Assembly: GCA_002702065.1 (NCBI GenBank)
Contig: NZXX01000009.1
Span: forward strand, 434,001-498,000
Direction: 5' to 3'
Source of the DNA: Anaerolineaceae bacterium
GTDB taxonomy: Bacteria > Chloroflexota > Anaerolineae > Aggregatilineales > Phototrophicaceae
Length of the DNA stretch: 64,000 nt
The position numbers were made by a program, and so were the translations under genes. Within the stretch, counting starts at the first letter, position 1; every line of letters begins with the position of its first letter. A model generated the notes under the pieces. It had not been told where the DNA came from, did not search any database, and saw nothing but the letters and a program-made list of their open reading frames with translations. Shown here one piece after another: positions 18,590 to 27,830 of the stretch.

Positions 18590-19741
18590 ATGGCCCTTCA
18601 AATCCAACCCCATGGACAACAGTCCGCCCATATACTCGTTGTAGATGATGATGAGTCTGTTGCCCGTTTGCTGGAAAGCATGCTCAAGCCCTATTACCGC
18701 GTTACCCTCGCGGCGGACGGCGGCGAAGCCCTTGATTTGCTCCGCTTTACATCCGTCGATCTGATCCTGTCCGATATTGATATGCCAGAAGTCAACGGTT
18801 TTGAACTGTTGACAGCCATACGCGACACCCCGGAATACACCGTCATTCCCGTCATTCTGCTATCGGCGTTGTCCGACAGTAATGACGTGGCGCACGGTCT
18901 GGAAATGGGCGCCAATGACTATCTGACCAAGCCGCTGGACCGCCCAGTCGTGCTGGCGCGCATCCGTACCCAGTTAACGCTCAAGCATCTGCTGGATTCG
19001 CAAAAGCAGATGATCGATGAACTCAAAAGCATCCAGCTCATGCGTGACCGGTTTTTCCATATCGCGTCGCATGATCTGAAAAGCCCCATGAACAACATCC
19101 GTATGGCACATTTTCTGCTGCGTTCGATGATGGAAGAAGACCCCAGCGTCGATGTCCTGCTGGATAACATCGAACTGGCTCTCGACTCCATGCGCGATAT
19201 CGTCAGCGATTTCCTCGACACCGCCGCCATCCAGAGCCAGGCGCTCGAAGTCAACCTCAGCGAAGTGATCGTCGAAGATGCGCTGTGGGATGTGATTATT
19301 CAGTTCAACATTAATGCCCAGAAAAAGAACATCGTCCTGAAGATCGAGGACGCACAGGGGCAGGTGTGGGCGGATTCGCGGCGGCTGGTGCAGGCACTCA
19401 GCAATCTGATCAGCAATGCCATCAAATACAGCCCGCGCGATAGTGTGGTCACGCTGTCGACCGCCCGTTTTGGTGATTCAATCCGTATCTTCATTCAGGA
19501 TCAGGGACCGGGCATCCCGCCCGAAGAACATGAACTTCTGTTCAGCGAATTTGCCAAGCTGAGTACCATGCCGACCGATGGTGAAGGGCGCACCGGGCTG
19601 GGGCTGTGGATTGTCAAACAGTTGATTACGCTGCAAGAAGGCACGGTCGGGGTCGAATTCCCCGAAGAAGGTGGCTCGATCTTCTGGATAGAACTGCCTG
19701 CTGCCCCCGAAGCCGTGACAAAGTACGCCGTCAATTCTTAA
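18590..19741 (+). CDS. Response regulator receiver/histidine kinase hybrid
   Basis: ILVVDDDESVARLLESML..LDLILSDIDMPEVNGFELL..; H-box FFHIASHDLKSPMNNIRM; GTGLGLWIVKQL-type G-box. Confidence 0.93.
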   Translation: MALQIQPHGQQSAHILVVDDDESVARLLESMLKPYYRVTLAADGGEALDLLRFTSVDLILSDIDMPEVNGFELLTAIRDTPEYTVIPVILLSALSDSNDVAHGLEMGANDYLTKPLDRPVVLARIRTQLTLKHLLDSQKQMIDELKSIQLMRDRFFHIASHDLKSPMNNIRMAHFLLRSMMEEDPSVDVLLDNIELALDSMRDIVSDFLDTAAIQSQALEVNLSEVIVEDALWDVIIQFNINAQKKNIVLKIEDAQGQVWADSRRLVQALSNLISNAIKYSPRDSVVTLSTARFGDSIRIFIQDQGPGIPPEEHELLFSEFAKLSTMPTDGEGRTGLGLWIVKQLITLQEGTVGVEFPEEGGSIFWIELPAAPEAVTKYAVNS

Positions 19742-20325
19742 GCTGTATAAATCCGGATACGATCCGCCTCATCCCGCACCAGCGCATCGGGCGGATACCG
19801 CAGCACGACCGCCGTCATCCACAGATCACCGATCGCCCCGCCAGCATTGAGCACCACCACCAGCCCAACATAATAGCCGATTGAATCCGGCACAAAGACC
19901 ATCAACCCCATACCGATCAACGTCAGCACCACCAGCGGGGCCAGCGCGATAATGACAAAGTGATTGCGCGGGAACAGTGCGCTGTCAGCCGTCGCGTAAA
20001 AAACGCCTTTGCTCAGGTTCATGCCGAAGCGTGGCCTGTGCCCGGCCCAGCGGATCGCCAGCCCGTGTATCAGTTCATGCCCGCCAAATGTGACGACCAG
20101 CACCACCATCACGGCTGGCAGCCAGTGCAGGCTTTCGCTGAACGCCGTGCTGATCGGCCCGCGAAGCTGGCGGACAGTGCTCCACCACCAGCCCATCACG
20201 AGCAGCGCCAGGATCAGCGGCACCAGCGACGCCACATTCAGCCACAGCAGGGTGCGGCTCTCCGTAGCGACCAGATGTCTGACTTCGCGGTATTCAGATG
20301 GCAGGGCATGGATAGGGGTAGGCAT
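19738..20325 (-). CDS. DUF3267-like membrane zincin protease
   Basis: TFGGHELIHGLAIRWAGHRPRFG (HExxH), four TM segments; 3' ends overlap by 4 nt with upstream convergent gene. Confidence 0.75.
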   Translation of the reverse strand: MPTPIHALPSEYREVRHLVATESRTLLWLNVASLVPLILALLVMGWWWSTVRQLRGPISTAFSESLHWLPAVMVVLVVTFGGHELIHGLAIRWAGHRPRFGMNLSKGVFYATADSALFPRNHFVIIALAPLVVLTLIGMGLMVFVPDSIGYYVGLVVVLNAGGAIGDLWMTAVVLRYPPDALVRDEADRIRIYTA

Positions 20326-20337
20326 GGGTCCGGCCTT

Positions 20338-20420
20338 CAGCAGTCAGCAATTCAGCAGCAACTTCATTATAGGGTTGTCGCCTGATTAGCAACATGGCGT
20401 AAGTGAACTGCTGACTGCTG
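20338..20420. repeat. 12-bp perfect inverted repeat CAGCAGTCAGCA/TGCTGACTGCTG, 59-nt interior
   Basis: Arms 20338-20349 and 20409-20420 between two minus-strand genes. Confidence 0.6.
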
Positions 20421-20432
20421 GTTGGGTTTATC

Positions 20433-20924
20433 TTAACCGGCGTAGCTCCAGCCAATATCCGGCAGGGTCAGGGTTTCGTCGACCGGGCCTTCCTTGCTGA
20501 CACCCGCGCCAACCACTTCACCGACCACCAGATCATGGTCGCCACCTACGTCAACAATCTGGACCACGCGGCATTCCAAATATGCGGCGGCACCATCAAC
20601 AACGGGCGCACCGGTTTCCGGTCCGGCGCTGTAATTCGCGTCTTTGACCTTATCCGGGTTTTTCTCGCGGCTCTTGGTGAAACCTTTAATCACATCGGCG
20701 TCAGCTTCATTAAAAATATTGACCGTAAAAACACGACCGGCTGAAATCAGCTGATGTGTGTAAGAAGTCTTTTGCAACCCCAACGCCACCAGCCGGGGCG
20801 AAAACGAGGCCTGGGTGATCCAGTTCGCCACCATAATATTGACATCGCTGTCGCTGCGCGAGCCAATGGCATAAAAACCATACGGCAGCATATTGAGGGC
20901 ATCTTTCATTTTGTCGTCGGACAT
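20433..20924 (-). CDS. Flavin reductase-like FMN-binding protein
   Basis: NMLPYGFYAIGSRSDSDVNIMVANWITQASFSPRLVALGLQKTSYTHQLISAGRVFTVNIF; start at 20924. Confidence 0.9.
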   Translation of the reverse strand: MSDDKMKDALNMLPYGFYAIGSRSDSDVNIMVANWITQASFSPRLVALGLQKTSYTHQLISAGRVFTVNIFNEADADVIKGFTKSREKNPDKVKDANYSAGPETGAPVVDGAAAYLECRVVQIVDVGGDHDLVVGEVVGAGVSKEGPVDETLTLPDIGWSYAG

Positions 20925-21030
20925 CGTGCGCTCCTTTGCGTTATTTGAAACTGAGCAACTTATAACATGACTCCGGCAGGCCGGCAACAAACGGACGACC
21001 GTCCAGTTTGCGTCACAGGCCCTGGAATCG

Positions 21031-21192
21031 AATAAGTCGTGCGTAGTGAGGGGGGACACTGGCGCACGACTTATTGAGGGAAGGGCTATGGATGGGTTCA
21101 TTGTCTGAACTCATCAGCCCGCGAATTTGGTCTTACAACACATCTCACACCACTTTGGAGGAAGGAGGAATCAACTTACCTACCAAATTCGC
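21031..21192. other. Cluster of three consecutive hairpins (candidate structured RNA/regulatory region)
   Basis: AATAAGTCGTGCG/CGCACGACTTATT (21031-21043/21063-21075); GATGGGTTCA/TGAACTCATC (21091-21100/21106-21115); GCGAATTTGGT/ACCAAATTCGC (21121-21131/21182-21192). Confidence 0.45.
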
Positions 21193-21264
21193 ATGTCTAT
21201 AAGATAGGTCTGTCGCGTAAGATACAAGTTAGGCATCCATGAGTGTCCAATGAGAGGCATCCGG

Positions 21265-22377
21265 CTAGCTACCTGGCGTCTCCGGAACGCCCACCGGACC
21301 AATGTTTTGACCGTCCGGACCGGGTACCGGCGTGCCCTGCTGGCAGGCGGTTTCGGCGTTGCTCATCTTGGCCGAGACGCCGCCATCCGCGAGCAGATTG
21401 AGCGCGTTCTGGTACTGTGGATAAGCCGAACACGGGTTGCCCTCGGCCACCCACGCATCTCCATACGCGACATACTGGTTGAACAGCAGGCGGCGCAGTT
21501 CGCCGTCACGATAATTCGGCGCAATGCTGTAGGCTTCGGAAAGCGCCTGGATTGCCCCGCCAAAATCCGTACCGATCTTGCTGCGGGCGTTCAGATACAG
21601 CGCAGCGACATAGCTCTCGTAGCGTAGTTCGCTGTCGGCGGGCAGGCCATACTTTTCCGCTTCGTCAACTAGCAGAATGGCTTCCGCCAGGTTGCCGCCA
21701 CCACGGAACAAACGCAGCGCCTGGGCACTCAGGGATTCCAGCATCAAGCCGCGCACCGCAGCCGCCTGATAGGTGCTGTCCACCGCTTCGATCACCTGAA
21801 GCAGATCAACCGCCTCGGTATACTGCCCCAGCCGCGCCGCCGTATTGGCCTGTTCCAGCAGCCCGGCCAGGTCATAGCCGTCGTCGCTGGTTTCGATCTC
21901 TGCCTCGAAGGTTTCCTCCGGTGCAGCCGTCGTCGTCGTGACTTCCGGCGTCGCTGTCGGTGTCGGCGTTTGCGTTGGCTGGTTGTTGAGATACACCGCC
22001 GTTGCCGTTTCCATCAGCTCGCCCAGCCCGGCAACACCCGGCGTCTGAGTCGCCAGAAATTGCAGGCGCGCCCCCAACAGCACCGCGTTGCCGCTGGCGA
22101 CATCACCGGGGATACGATTGAGCTGATCCTGAATTTCGGCCTGCTGGGTCGCGGTGGCAAAAGTCTGAGACTGCCGCTGGCCGGATGTCCAGCCCGCAAC
22201 ACCGGATAACAGAACGATAGCAATCGCGAAACCGACACCTGCTACGCTGACCACACCCCATAGCAAACAACCGGGCCCCTGGTCGCCTTCCTCCAGTTCC
22301 TCAAGCCGAACCGGTGGCTGACCATGCGGTGGCGTATCATCCGGCAGGCGTGGCTGTCTTTCGTCAATCGAACTCAT
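21265..22377 (-). CDS. TM-anchored TPR-like hypothetical protein
   Basis: TM GVVSVAGVGFAIAIVLLSGVAG, TP-rich linker, helical repeats. Confidence 0.7.
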   Translation of the reverse strand: MSSIDERQPRLPDDTPPHGQPPVRLEELEEGDQGPGCLLWGVVSVAGVGFAIAIVLLSGVAGWTSGQRQSQTFATATQQAEIQDQLNRIPGDVASGNAVLLGARLQFLATQTPGVAGLGELMETATAVYLNNQPTQTPTPTATPEVTTTTAAPEETFEAEIETSDDGYDLAGLLEQANTAARLGQYTEAVDLLQVIEAVDSTYQAAAVRGLMLESLSAQALRLFRGGGNLAEAILLVDEAEKYGLPADSELRYESYVAALYLNARSKIGTDFGGAIQALSEAYSIAPNYRDGELRRLLFNQYVAYGDAWVAEGNPCSAYPQYQNALNLLADGGVSAKMSNAETACQQGTPVPGPDGQNIGPVGVPETPGS

Positions 22378-22501
22378 GCGTTCGTTCCCTCAGTTCCTTG
22401 CAACGGGGCGTCATTATAATCCGGTTAGGCAGTCGCGTGTAGCGTGTTTCTCAACGATTGCCCAACGGCTTGGGCGTGCGCTATCATCGACGGTGGAGGA
22501 G

Positions 22502-22960
22502 ATGATGCACTATTTTGCTTACGGCAGTAACATGGCAACGCGCATCATGCACGACTGGGGCGCAGCCTGTACCAGCGTTGGACCGGCACAGCTTGTTGGC
22601 TACCGGCTGGCCTTCACCCAGCCCTCACAGCGGTGGGGTGGCGGCGCTGCTGATGTGATCGCGGCAGATGGCGCCCATGTGTGGGGCGTGCTCTATCAGA
22701 TTGATGCTGACAGTCTGGCCGCGCTGGATCGCAAGGAAAGGTTGGGGGTGGCCTATCAGCATCTGGTATGCGACGTATTGTTGCCCGATGGAACACCCTG
22801 CCCTGCATTAACCTACACGGTGATCCACAAGGCTGACCCGGAACTGTGCCCGGCCCCCGCCTACAAAGCCACTATTCTGGAAGGCGCGCTGGAACACCAC
22901 CTGCCGCAAACTTATATCGCTTTTCTGCAAGGACTTGAAACAAGTCTTCAGTTCCGATAA
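22502..22960 (+). CDS. Gamma-glutamylcyclotransferase-like protein
   Basis: MHYFAYGSNMATRIM...VGPAQLVGYRLAFTQPS..WGVLYQIDADSLAALDRKE. Confidence 0.88.
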   Translation: MMHYFAYGSNMATRIMHDWGAACTSVGPAQLVGYRLAFTQPSQRWGGGAADVIAADGAHVWGVLYQIDADSLAALDRKERLGVAYQHLVCDVLLPDGTPCPALTYTVIHKADPELCPAPAYKATILEGALEHHLPQTYIAFLQGLETSLQFR

Positions 22961-23234
22961 GCGTCATTCTCAGCCTCGAAAGAGGTATCAACGTCGATTG
23001 CTAGTTCTGGCAACCTGTATGGTGCTTATATTGCTAATTACTCAACAAGCTCTGGCTTTTGAAGCATTTGGGGTCGGATTCCTCCTGATTATTGAGCTTG
23101 CGATGCAAATGGAGTATGCTGAGTTTTGGGAAGGAGATTGCAACAGGGTGAAAAGCTGTTCCGGTTCCAATAAGCGTCATTATTGCGCTTTAAAGATATT
23201 CAGGCTTGTTGTGCAGCCGTTTCAAGCGCCTTGA
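22935..23234 (+). CDS. Doubtful small hydrophobic ORF in AT-richer segment
   Basis: One hydrophobic segment (RLLVLATCMVLILLITQQALAF); overlaps end of upstream gene. Confidence 0.25.
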   Translation: MKQVFSSDKRHSQPRKRYQRRLLVLATCMVLILLITQQALAFEAFGVGFLLIIELAMQMEYAEFWEGDCNRVKSCSGSNKRHYCALKIFRLVVQPFQAP

Positions 23235-24288
23235 GGGTTTGCTCCGCAGCCCGCGCCCAGGTGAAGCGTTGTACCTGCACATGGCCCTTTTCACGCAGCA
23301 AGTCGCGCATTTCATCGTTGGCCGAGAGGCGTGTCATCTTGTTGACGACGGCATCCACATCCAGCGGGTCGACCAGCAGGGCCGCGTCCCCCGCCAGTTC
23401 CGGCAGGCTCGATGTGCTGCTGGTAATCACGGGGGTGCCGCAGTGCATCGCCTCCAGCACCGGGAAACCGAACCCTTCATATAAGGAAGGAAACAGCAGC
23501 GCCAGCGCCCCGGCATACAAGGCCCCTTTATCCGCGTCGTCAATATAGCCCGGCAGATGCACCCCCGGCAGCCCTTCGGCCCAGGCGTCATCGTATAACC
23601 AGCCCTTGCCCCCGGCCAGCACAAGCTGCGCGTTGTCATCCGGGTTGGCGGATCGCCACCGCTGATAGGCCTGCACAATCACTGCAATATTTTTGCGCGG
23701 TTGCAGCGTGCCCAGAAACAGAAAATAGCGTTCCGGCAGCGCATATTTGTCCCTCAAAGCAGCAATGTCCCCCACCGGCAGCGGATCGACCCCCGGATAC
23801 ACCACCTGAATTTTGCGCGGCTCGACACCAAAAATATCGACCAGGTCTTGGGCGGTAGCCTGACTATCGGCCAGCACAACGGCGGCACGCTGCACGCTGT
23901 AGGCGGTGGTCAGGTTGAGGTAGAAGCGATCAAGCGGGCGATGGGCTTCCGGGAAATAGCGAAATCCGAGATCATGTACGGTCGCGGCGGCCCGCCCGCT
24001 AAACAGAAAGGGGAGCGTGTGCGCCGGGACAAAGACCACATCCGGCTGCAACTGCTGCAAAGCCAGCGCAAAACGCACATGAGTCCACAGGCGCGGAAAC
24101 GGAATGACATGCTGCTGCACATGCGGCGAGGCCGGAAACAAATGCGCGGATGGTTGGTCGCGGAAATAAAGATGGAACTCGTGGTTCGTATTCTGCTCGA
24201 TCAGGGCGCGGATCAACTCGCGGCTGTAATGCTCCGTCCCTGTGACGCGGGCCACCGTCGTCCGGCTGGCATCAATGGCGATGCGCAT
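23200..24288 (-). CDS. Glycosyltransferase family 4
   Basis: MRIAIDASRTTVARVTGTEHYSRELIRAL...YFLFLGTLQPRKNIAVIVQAY...LLFPSLYEGFGFPVLEAMHCGTPVITS. Confidence 0.92.
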   Translation of the reverse strand: MRIAIDASRTTVARVTGTEHYSRELIRALIEQNTNHEFHLYFRDQPSAHLFPASPHVQQHVIPFPRLWTHVRFALALQQLQPDVVFVPAHTLPFLFSGRAAATVHDLGFRYFPEAHRPLDRFYLNLTTAYSVQRAAVVLADSQATAQDLVDIFGVEPRKIQVVYPGVDPLPVGDIAALRDKYALPERYFLFLGTLQPRKNIAVIVQAYQRWRSANPDDNAQLVLAGGKGWLYDDAWAEGLPGVHLPGYIDDADKGALYAGALALLFPSLYEGFGFPVLEAMHCGTPVITSSTSSLPELAGDAALLVDPLDVDAVVNKMTRLSANDEMRDLLREKGHVQVQRFTWARAAEQTLKALETAAQQA

Positions 24289-24295
24289 CGCCGGC

Positions 24296-25267
24296 TTACT
24301 CACCCTGGCGGCGGGCAAAACGTGGCAGGATAAGCAGAATCAGGATAATCAGAATCGCAGCGGGCCACAAACCGGCCAGTACCGATGTGGTTGAGCGGGG
24401 CAGCAGGTCATTGGTCATCAGCAGGGCGACGAGGCTGCTTGCCGCCAGCAGCAAACCGGGCAGCAGCACACGGCTTTCGCCCGCCACAATGCCCGTGATA
24501 AAAAACGCGACCCCCGGCCCGATAATCAGCAGCGGCCAATCTCTGGGCAGCGTCCCCTGTGCCAGCAGCAGGGCCAGAATGCCACCAGCCAGAACAAAGT
24601 TGAGCGCAAAAAAGAGCGCCCCCAGTGCCCAGCGCCCGGATGCCAGCCAGCGGGCCAGCAAGGTGAGGCCCACGCCACCACACACCACCAGTGCCAGCAG
24701 GATCGGCGGCGGCATACCCGCACCCGTCGTCAGCGCAAAAGTCAGCCATGCACCACTGCCCACCAGCACCAGCGCCGGGACGACCGAATCGATGCGTCCG
24801 CGCTGCATCATGCTCATCGAGGGCATCGGGAAGAAAAGCTCCGGATTACGCAGACGCTCCTGCCGGTCAGCGCGGGCCTGCTCCTCAGCCTGCTGCCGGG
24901 CCAGTTCCGCCTGTTCGGCTGCTTCTTCTTCGGCCAGCACATCGTCCAGAGCAGAGATCGCCGCCAGAGCCGCGTCCAGGTCGACTTCTGGTGCAGGGGT
25001 TAAGTTCTCGCCGGTTTCCAGCGCCGCGACTTCCCCCACGTCGATGGCCTCGAATTCGGCGTCTTCCGCTTCCGCAGCAATCTCGAGGGCAGGTACTTCG
25101 TCGGCTGTGTCCTCGTCCTCAGGCGTGTCCATATCCTCGGCTTCGAGCGCCGCTTCGTCTGCGTCCGGTTCGTGCTCCACCGCATCCTGTGCCGGGGGCG
25201 CAAACCGCAGGTCCTGCTCGATGTTAGGATTATCCGGTTCGGAGGGTTGATCGTGTTTATCTGTCAT
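24296..25267 (-). CDS. Membrane protein with long acidic N-terminal region
   Basis: MTDKHDQPSEPDNPNIEQDL... acidic stretch then six or more TM segments; true start 25267 (the longer ORF runs antisense through the tRNA). Confidence 0.7.
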   Translation of the reverse strand: MTDKHDQPSEPDNPNIEQDLRFAPPAQDAVEHEPDADEAALEAEDMDTPEDEDTADEVPALEIAAEAEDAEFEAIDVGEVAALETGENLTPAPEVDLDAALAAISALDDVLAEEEAAEQAELARQQAEEQARADRQERLRNPELFFPMPSMSMMQRGRIDSVVPALVLVGSGAWLTFALTTGAGMPPPILLALVVCGGVGLTLLARWLASGRWALGALFFALNFVLAGGILALLLAQGTLPRDWPLLIIGPGVAFFITGIVAGESRVLLPGLLLAASSLVALLMTNDLLPRSTTSVLAGLWPAAILIILILLILPRFARRQGE

Positions 25268-25360
25268 AGCGTGTATTGTGCCGGGTTTCGTATGGTTGCG
25301 CAAGCACCCGCCTGAACCAGCCTTGATTGAGGGAAAGGGAACCGATATAATGAGCGCCAT

Positions 25361-25431
<71 letters not shown>

Positions 25432-25436
25432 CTGAT

Positions 25437-25462
25437 GGGTATCTGCAAGGATACCCTTTTTT
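25437..25462 (+). terminator. Intrinsic terminator downstream of tRNA-Cys
   Basis: GGGTATC-TGCAAG-GATACCC-TTTTTT. Confidence 0.85.
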
Positions 25463-25487
25463 ATTCTCGGTGTTCTCGGTGAACCGC

Positions 25488-25688
25488 ATGGCTCGACCAT
25501 CCCGCAAGCCCGAACAACCACCCCAGGATGATGAATCCACGCTGCGGCAGGCGCACCCGCACCCATCACCACTGCCGAACTACGCCCTATCATCCGTCTG
25601 CCCGGCCTGCAACACACCCACCTATCGCCTTGCCTGCAAAGTCCGCTGCCCGCGCTGCGGCTTTATGTGGGATTGCAGCGAACTCTAA
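25488..25688 (+). CDS. Small zinc-ribbon protein
   Basis: VCPACNTPTYRLACKVRCPRCGFMWDCSEL. Confidence 0.55.
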   Translation: MARPSRKPEQPPQDDESTLRQAHPHPSPLPNYALSSVCPACNTPTYRLACKVRCPRCGFMWDCSEL

Positions 25689-25840
25689 ACCCGGCACCCC
25701 TTTCCTTGCAACGATCGTTTGCGCGTTTCCTGGAAAATTACAGTTTTTATAACTTCGTTACAAGTTAACGTGTTATTAAACAAAAAAGGTGTTAGGTTAG
25801 TGTTAGTTACAATATATAGACTCACGTTACGATCAATCTA

Positions 25841-27814
25841 GTGAGGGGTCTGCTTGTGAACGCATCTATCGCAACGACAATGCTGCGCGCCATCTTGCGC
25901 TGGTGGTGGCTTATTGTTTTATCGGTTTCCCTGGGTGTTGGCGTTGGCTACATTGTACGCTCACAACAACCAGACCTGTACTTCTCCGAAGCCACCGTCA
26001 TTGTTGGTGCTGACTCAAATAATCCTGTTCCTACCGGTGTTGATTCTACTGTACTTGATGCCTATTCGGTCCTGATCGGGCGTAACAGCCTGCTGCAACC
26101 CGTTATCGATGATCTGGGGTTGAACATTTCGGTTCTTGACCTGATGGAGTTGATGAGCCTCGAAACCAACCGGTCGGCTTCGCTTATCACAATCGGGATT
26201 ACCGATACGGATCCGGAACGCGCAGCCGCTATCGCCAACCGAATCGTCGATGAATTGATTCGCCAGACGTCGGATCGTGCCACTTTGCTCGATCTGGAAT
26301 TTATCAACAGCCAGATTGAGGACATGCAAAACCAGATCAACAACCTGCAAAGTCAATACAACCAGCTGGTGCAAGAAGCCGCCACCATCACATCGGCGTT
26401 CGAGTTGAATCAGAACATCGAAGATCGCGGTGAGATCGAAAAATCCATTCAGGAACTGCGCACACTGCTGCTGAGCCTGATCGAGAACGCACCCCGCAGC
26501 GAGATCCAGGTATTTGAACCTGCGGACCCCAACTACTTCCCGCTGACGGCAAACAGCGTCCGCGACCTGCTCATCGCGGGTGTAGCGGGTGGCGTGTTGG
26601 CCTTGCTGACGATTGTACTGTTCACCTATTTTGATGATCGCCTGCAATGGGACGAAGAAAGTTCTGCCGAGACCATTCTTGGCATGCGCATCCTTGGGCC
26701 GCTGGGGATTATTCCCCGTAACAAGCTGCCCCTGTACGTAGAGAGTATGCCGCAATCCATTGAAACTGAGGCGATGCGCCAGTTGCGCGCGCGTATCGCG
26801 CTGGCTGCCGGGGGCGACATGCCCCATATCCTGACCGTCGTCAGCTATGACTCGGGTGAAGGCAAAACGCTGACCACCGCCAACCTTGCGCTTGAATCTG
26901 CCCAAACAGGGCTGCGCACCCTCATCATCGATGGTGATATGCGGCGGGGCGATATGCACGAAATCTTCCAGCTACCCAATATGTATGGGCTGGGCGATAT
27001 TTTGCAGAGCAACGAGCCCTTGGCCAATTTGCTGCCGAATGTCCTGCTGGATAGCGGCTACGAAAATTTGAACATTATCCCGGCGGGACGGTCCGAAGCA
27101 GACCCGGCGGCCTTGCTGGGGCGCACCCGGCTCAACAATTTGATTGATCTGCTGTCCAAGCGTTACGATGCCATTTTCATTGATGCCGTGCCAACCATCG
27201 GTGGGTCAGACTCCGTCTTTCTGGGCGAGATCAGCGACGGCGTCATTATCATCGTCAACGCACGCCGGACTCGTCTGTCCTCGCTGCGCCGGTCCAAAGA
27301 TGAATTGATGGCGGCTCCTAACGTGAATATCCTGGGCGTGGTCTTCAATCGTGTCCGGCTTCAGGTAACGTCCAAATACAACAATACCTACTACCGTCAA
27401 ACCCCGGCCCTCACCCCGGAGAAGCTCAGCCGCGAGATGGCCCGGTCCGGTTCGGGGCTGTTTGGGATGCGCCGTCACATCATTACAACCGGTCGCGGCG
27501 AACGCCTCTTCTCGGTGTCGGCCTGCGCTGCCCGGCTGGGTGTCAAACGGCGCACCGTTCAGGGCTGGATTGAAACCGGTCATTTGCAAGCCGAAAGCCG
27601 GTTCATGCGCCAGTGGATTCCCGAAAGCGCTATCGACATGGTCCTTTCTCAGCGAATCACAACCGTAGAACCGCCAACACCGGCCAGTGGCGTAAGCGAA
27701 GAATCACCAGATTCGAGCAATGGGACACATGGCACGCCTGGCGACCTGCGCGCTCAACGCGAGGCCATTCTTGACTTTGTCAGCCGTCCCAACAAATCCG
27801 ATTCAGAGAATTAG
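25841..27814 (+). CDS. Polysaccharide chain-length regulator/BY-kinase (Wzz-Wzc type) with C-terminal helix-turn-helix domain
   Basis: N-terminal Wzz TM; Walker A SYDSGEGKTLTTANLA, A' LIIDGDMRRGDMHE, B IFIDAVP; C-term SVSACAARLGVKRRTVQGWIETGHLQAESRFMRQWIPESAI. Confidence 0.88.
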   Translation: MRGLLVNASIATTMLRAILRWWWLIVLSVSLGVGVGYIVRSQQPDLYFSEATVIVGADSNNPVPTGVDSTVLDAYSVLIGRNSLLQPVIDDLGLNISVLDLMELMSLETNRSASLITIGITDTDPERAAAIANRIVDELIRQTSDRATLLDLEFINSQIEDMQNQINNLQSQYNQLVQEAATITSAFELNQNIEDRGEIEKSIQELRTLLLSLIENAPRSEIQVFEPADPNYFPLTANSVRDLLIAGVAGGVLALLTIVLFTYFDDRLQWDEESSAETILGMRILGPLGIIPRNKLPLYVESMPQSIETEAMRQLRARIALAAGGDMPHILTVVSYDSGEGKTLTTANLALESAQTGLRTLIIDGDMRRGDMHEIFQLPNMYGLGDILQSNEPLANLLPNVLLDSGYENLNIIPAGRSEADPAALLGRTRLNNLIDLLSKRYDAIFIDAVPTIGGSDSVFLGEISDGVIIIVNARRTRLSSLRRSKDELMAAPNVNILGVVFNRVRLQVTSKYNNTYYRQTPALTPEKLSREMARSGSGLFGMRRHIITTGRGERLFSVSACAARLGVKRRTVQGWIETGHLQAESRFMRQWIPESAIDMVLSQRITTVEPPTPASGVSEESPDSSNGTHGTPGDLRAQREAILDFVSRPNKSDSEN

Positions 27815-27830
27815 CGATTAGGCCATAACA

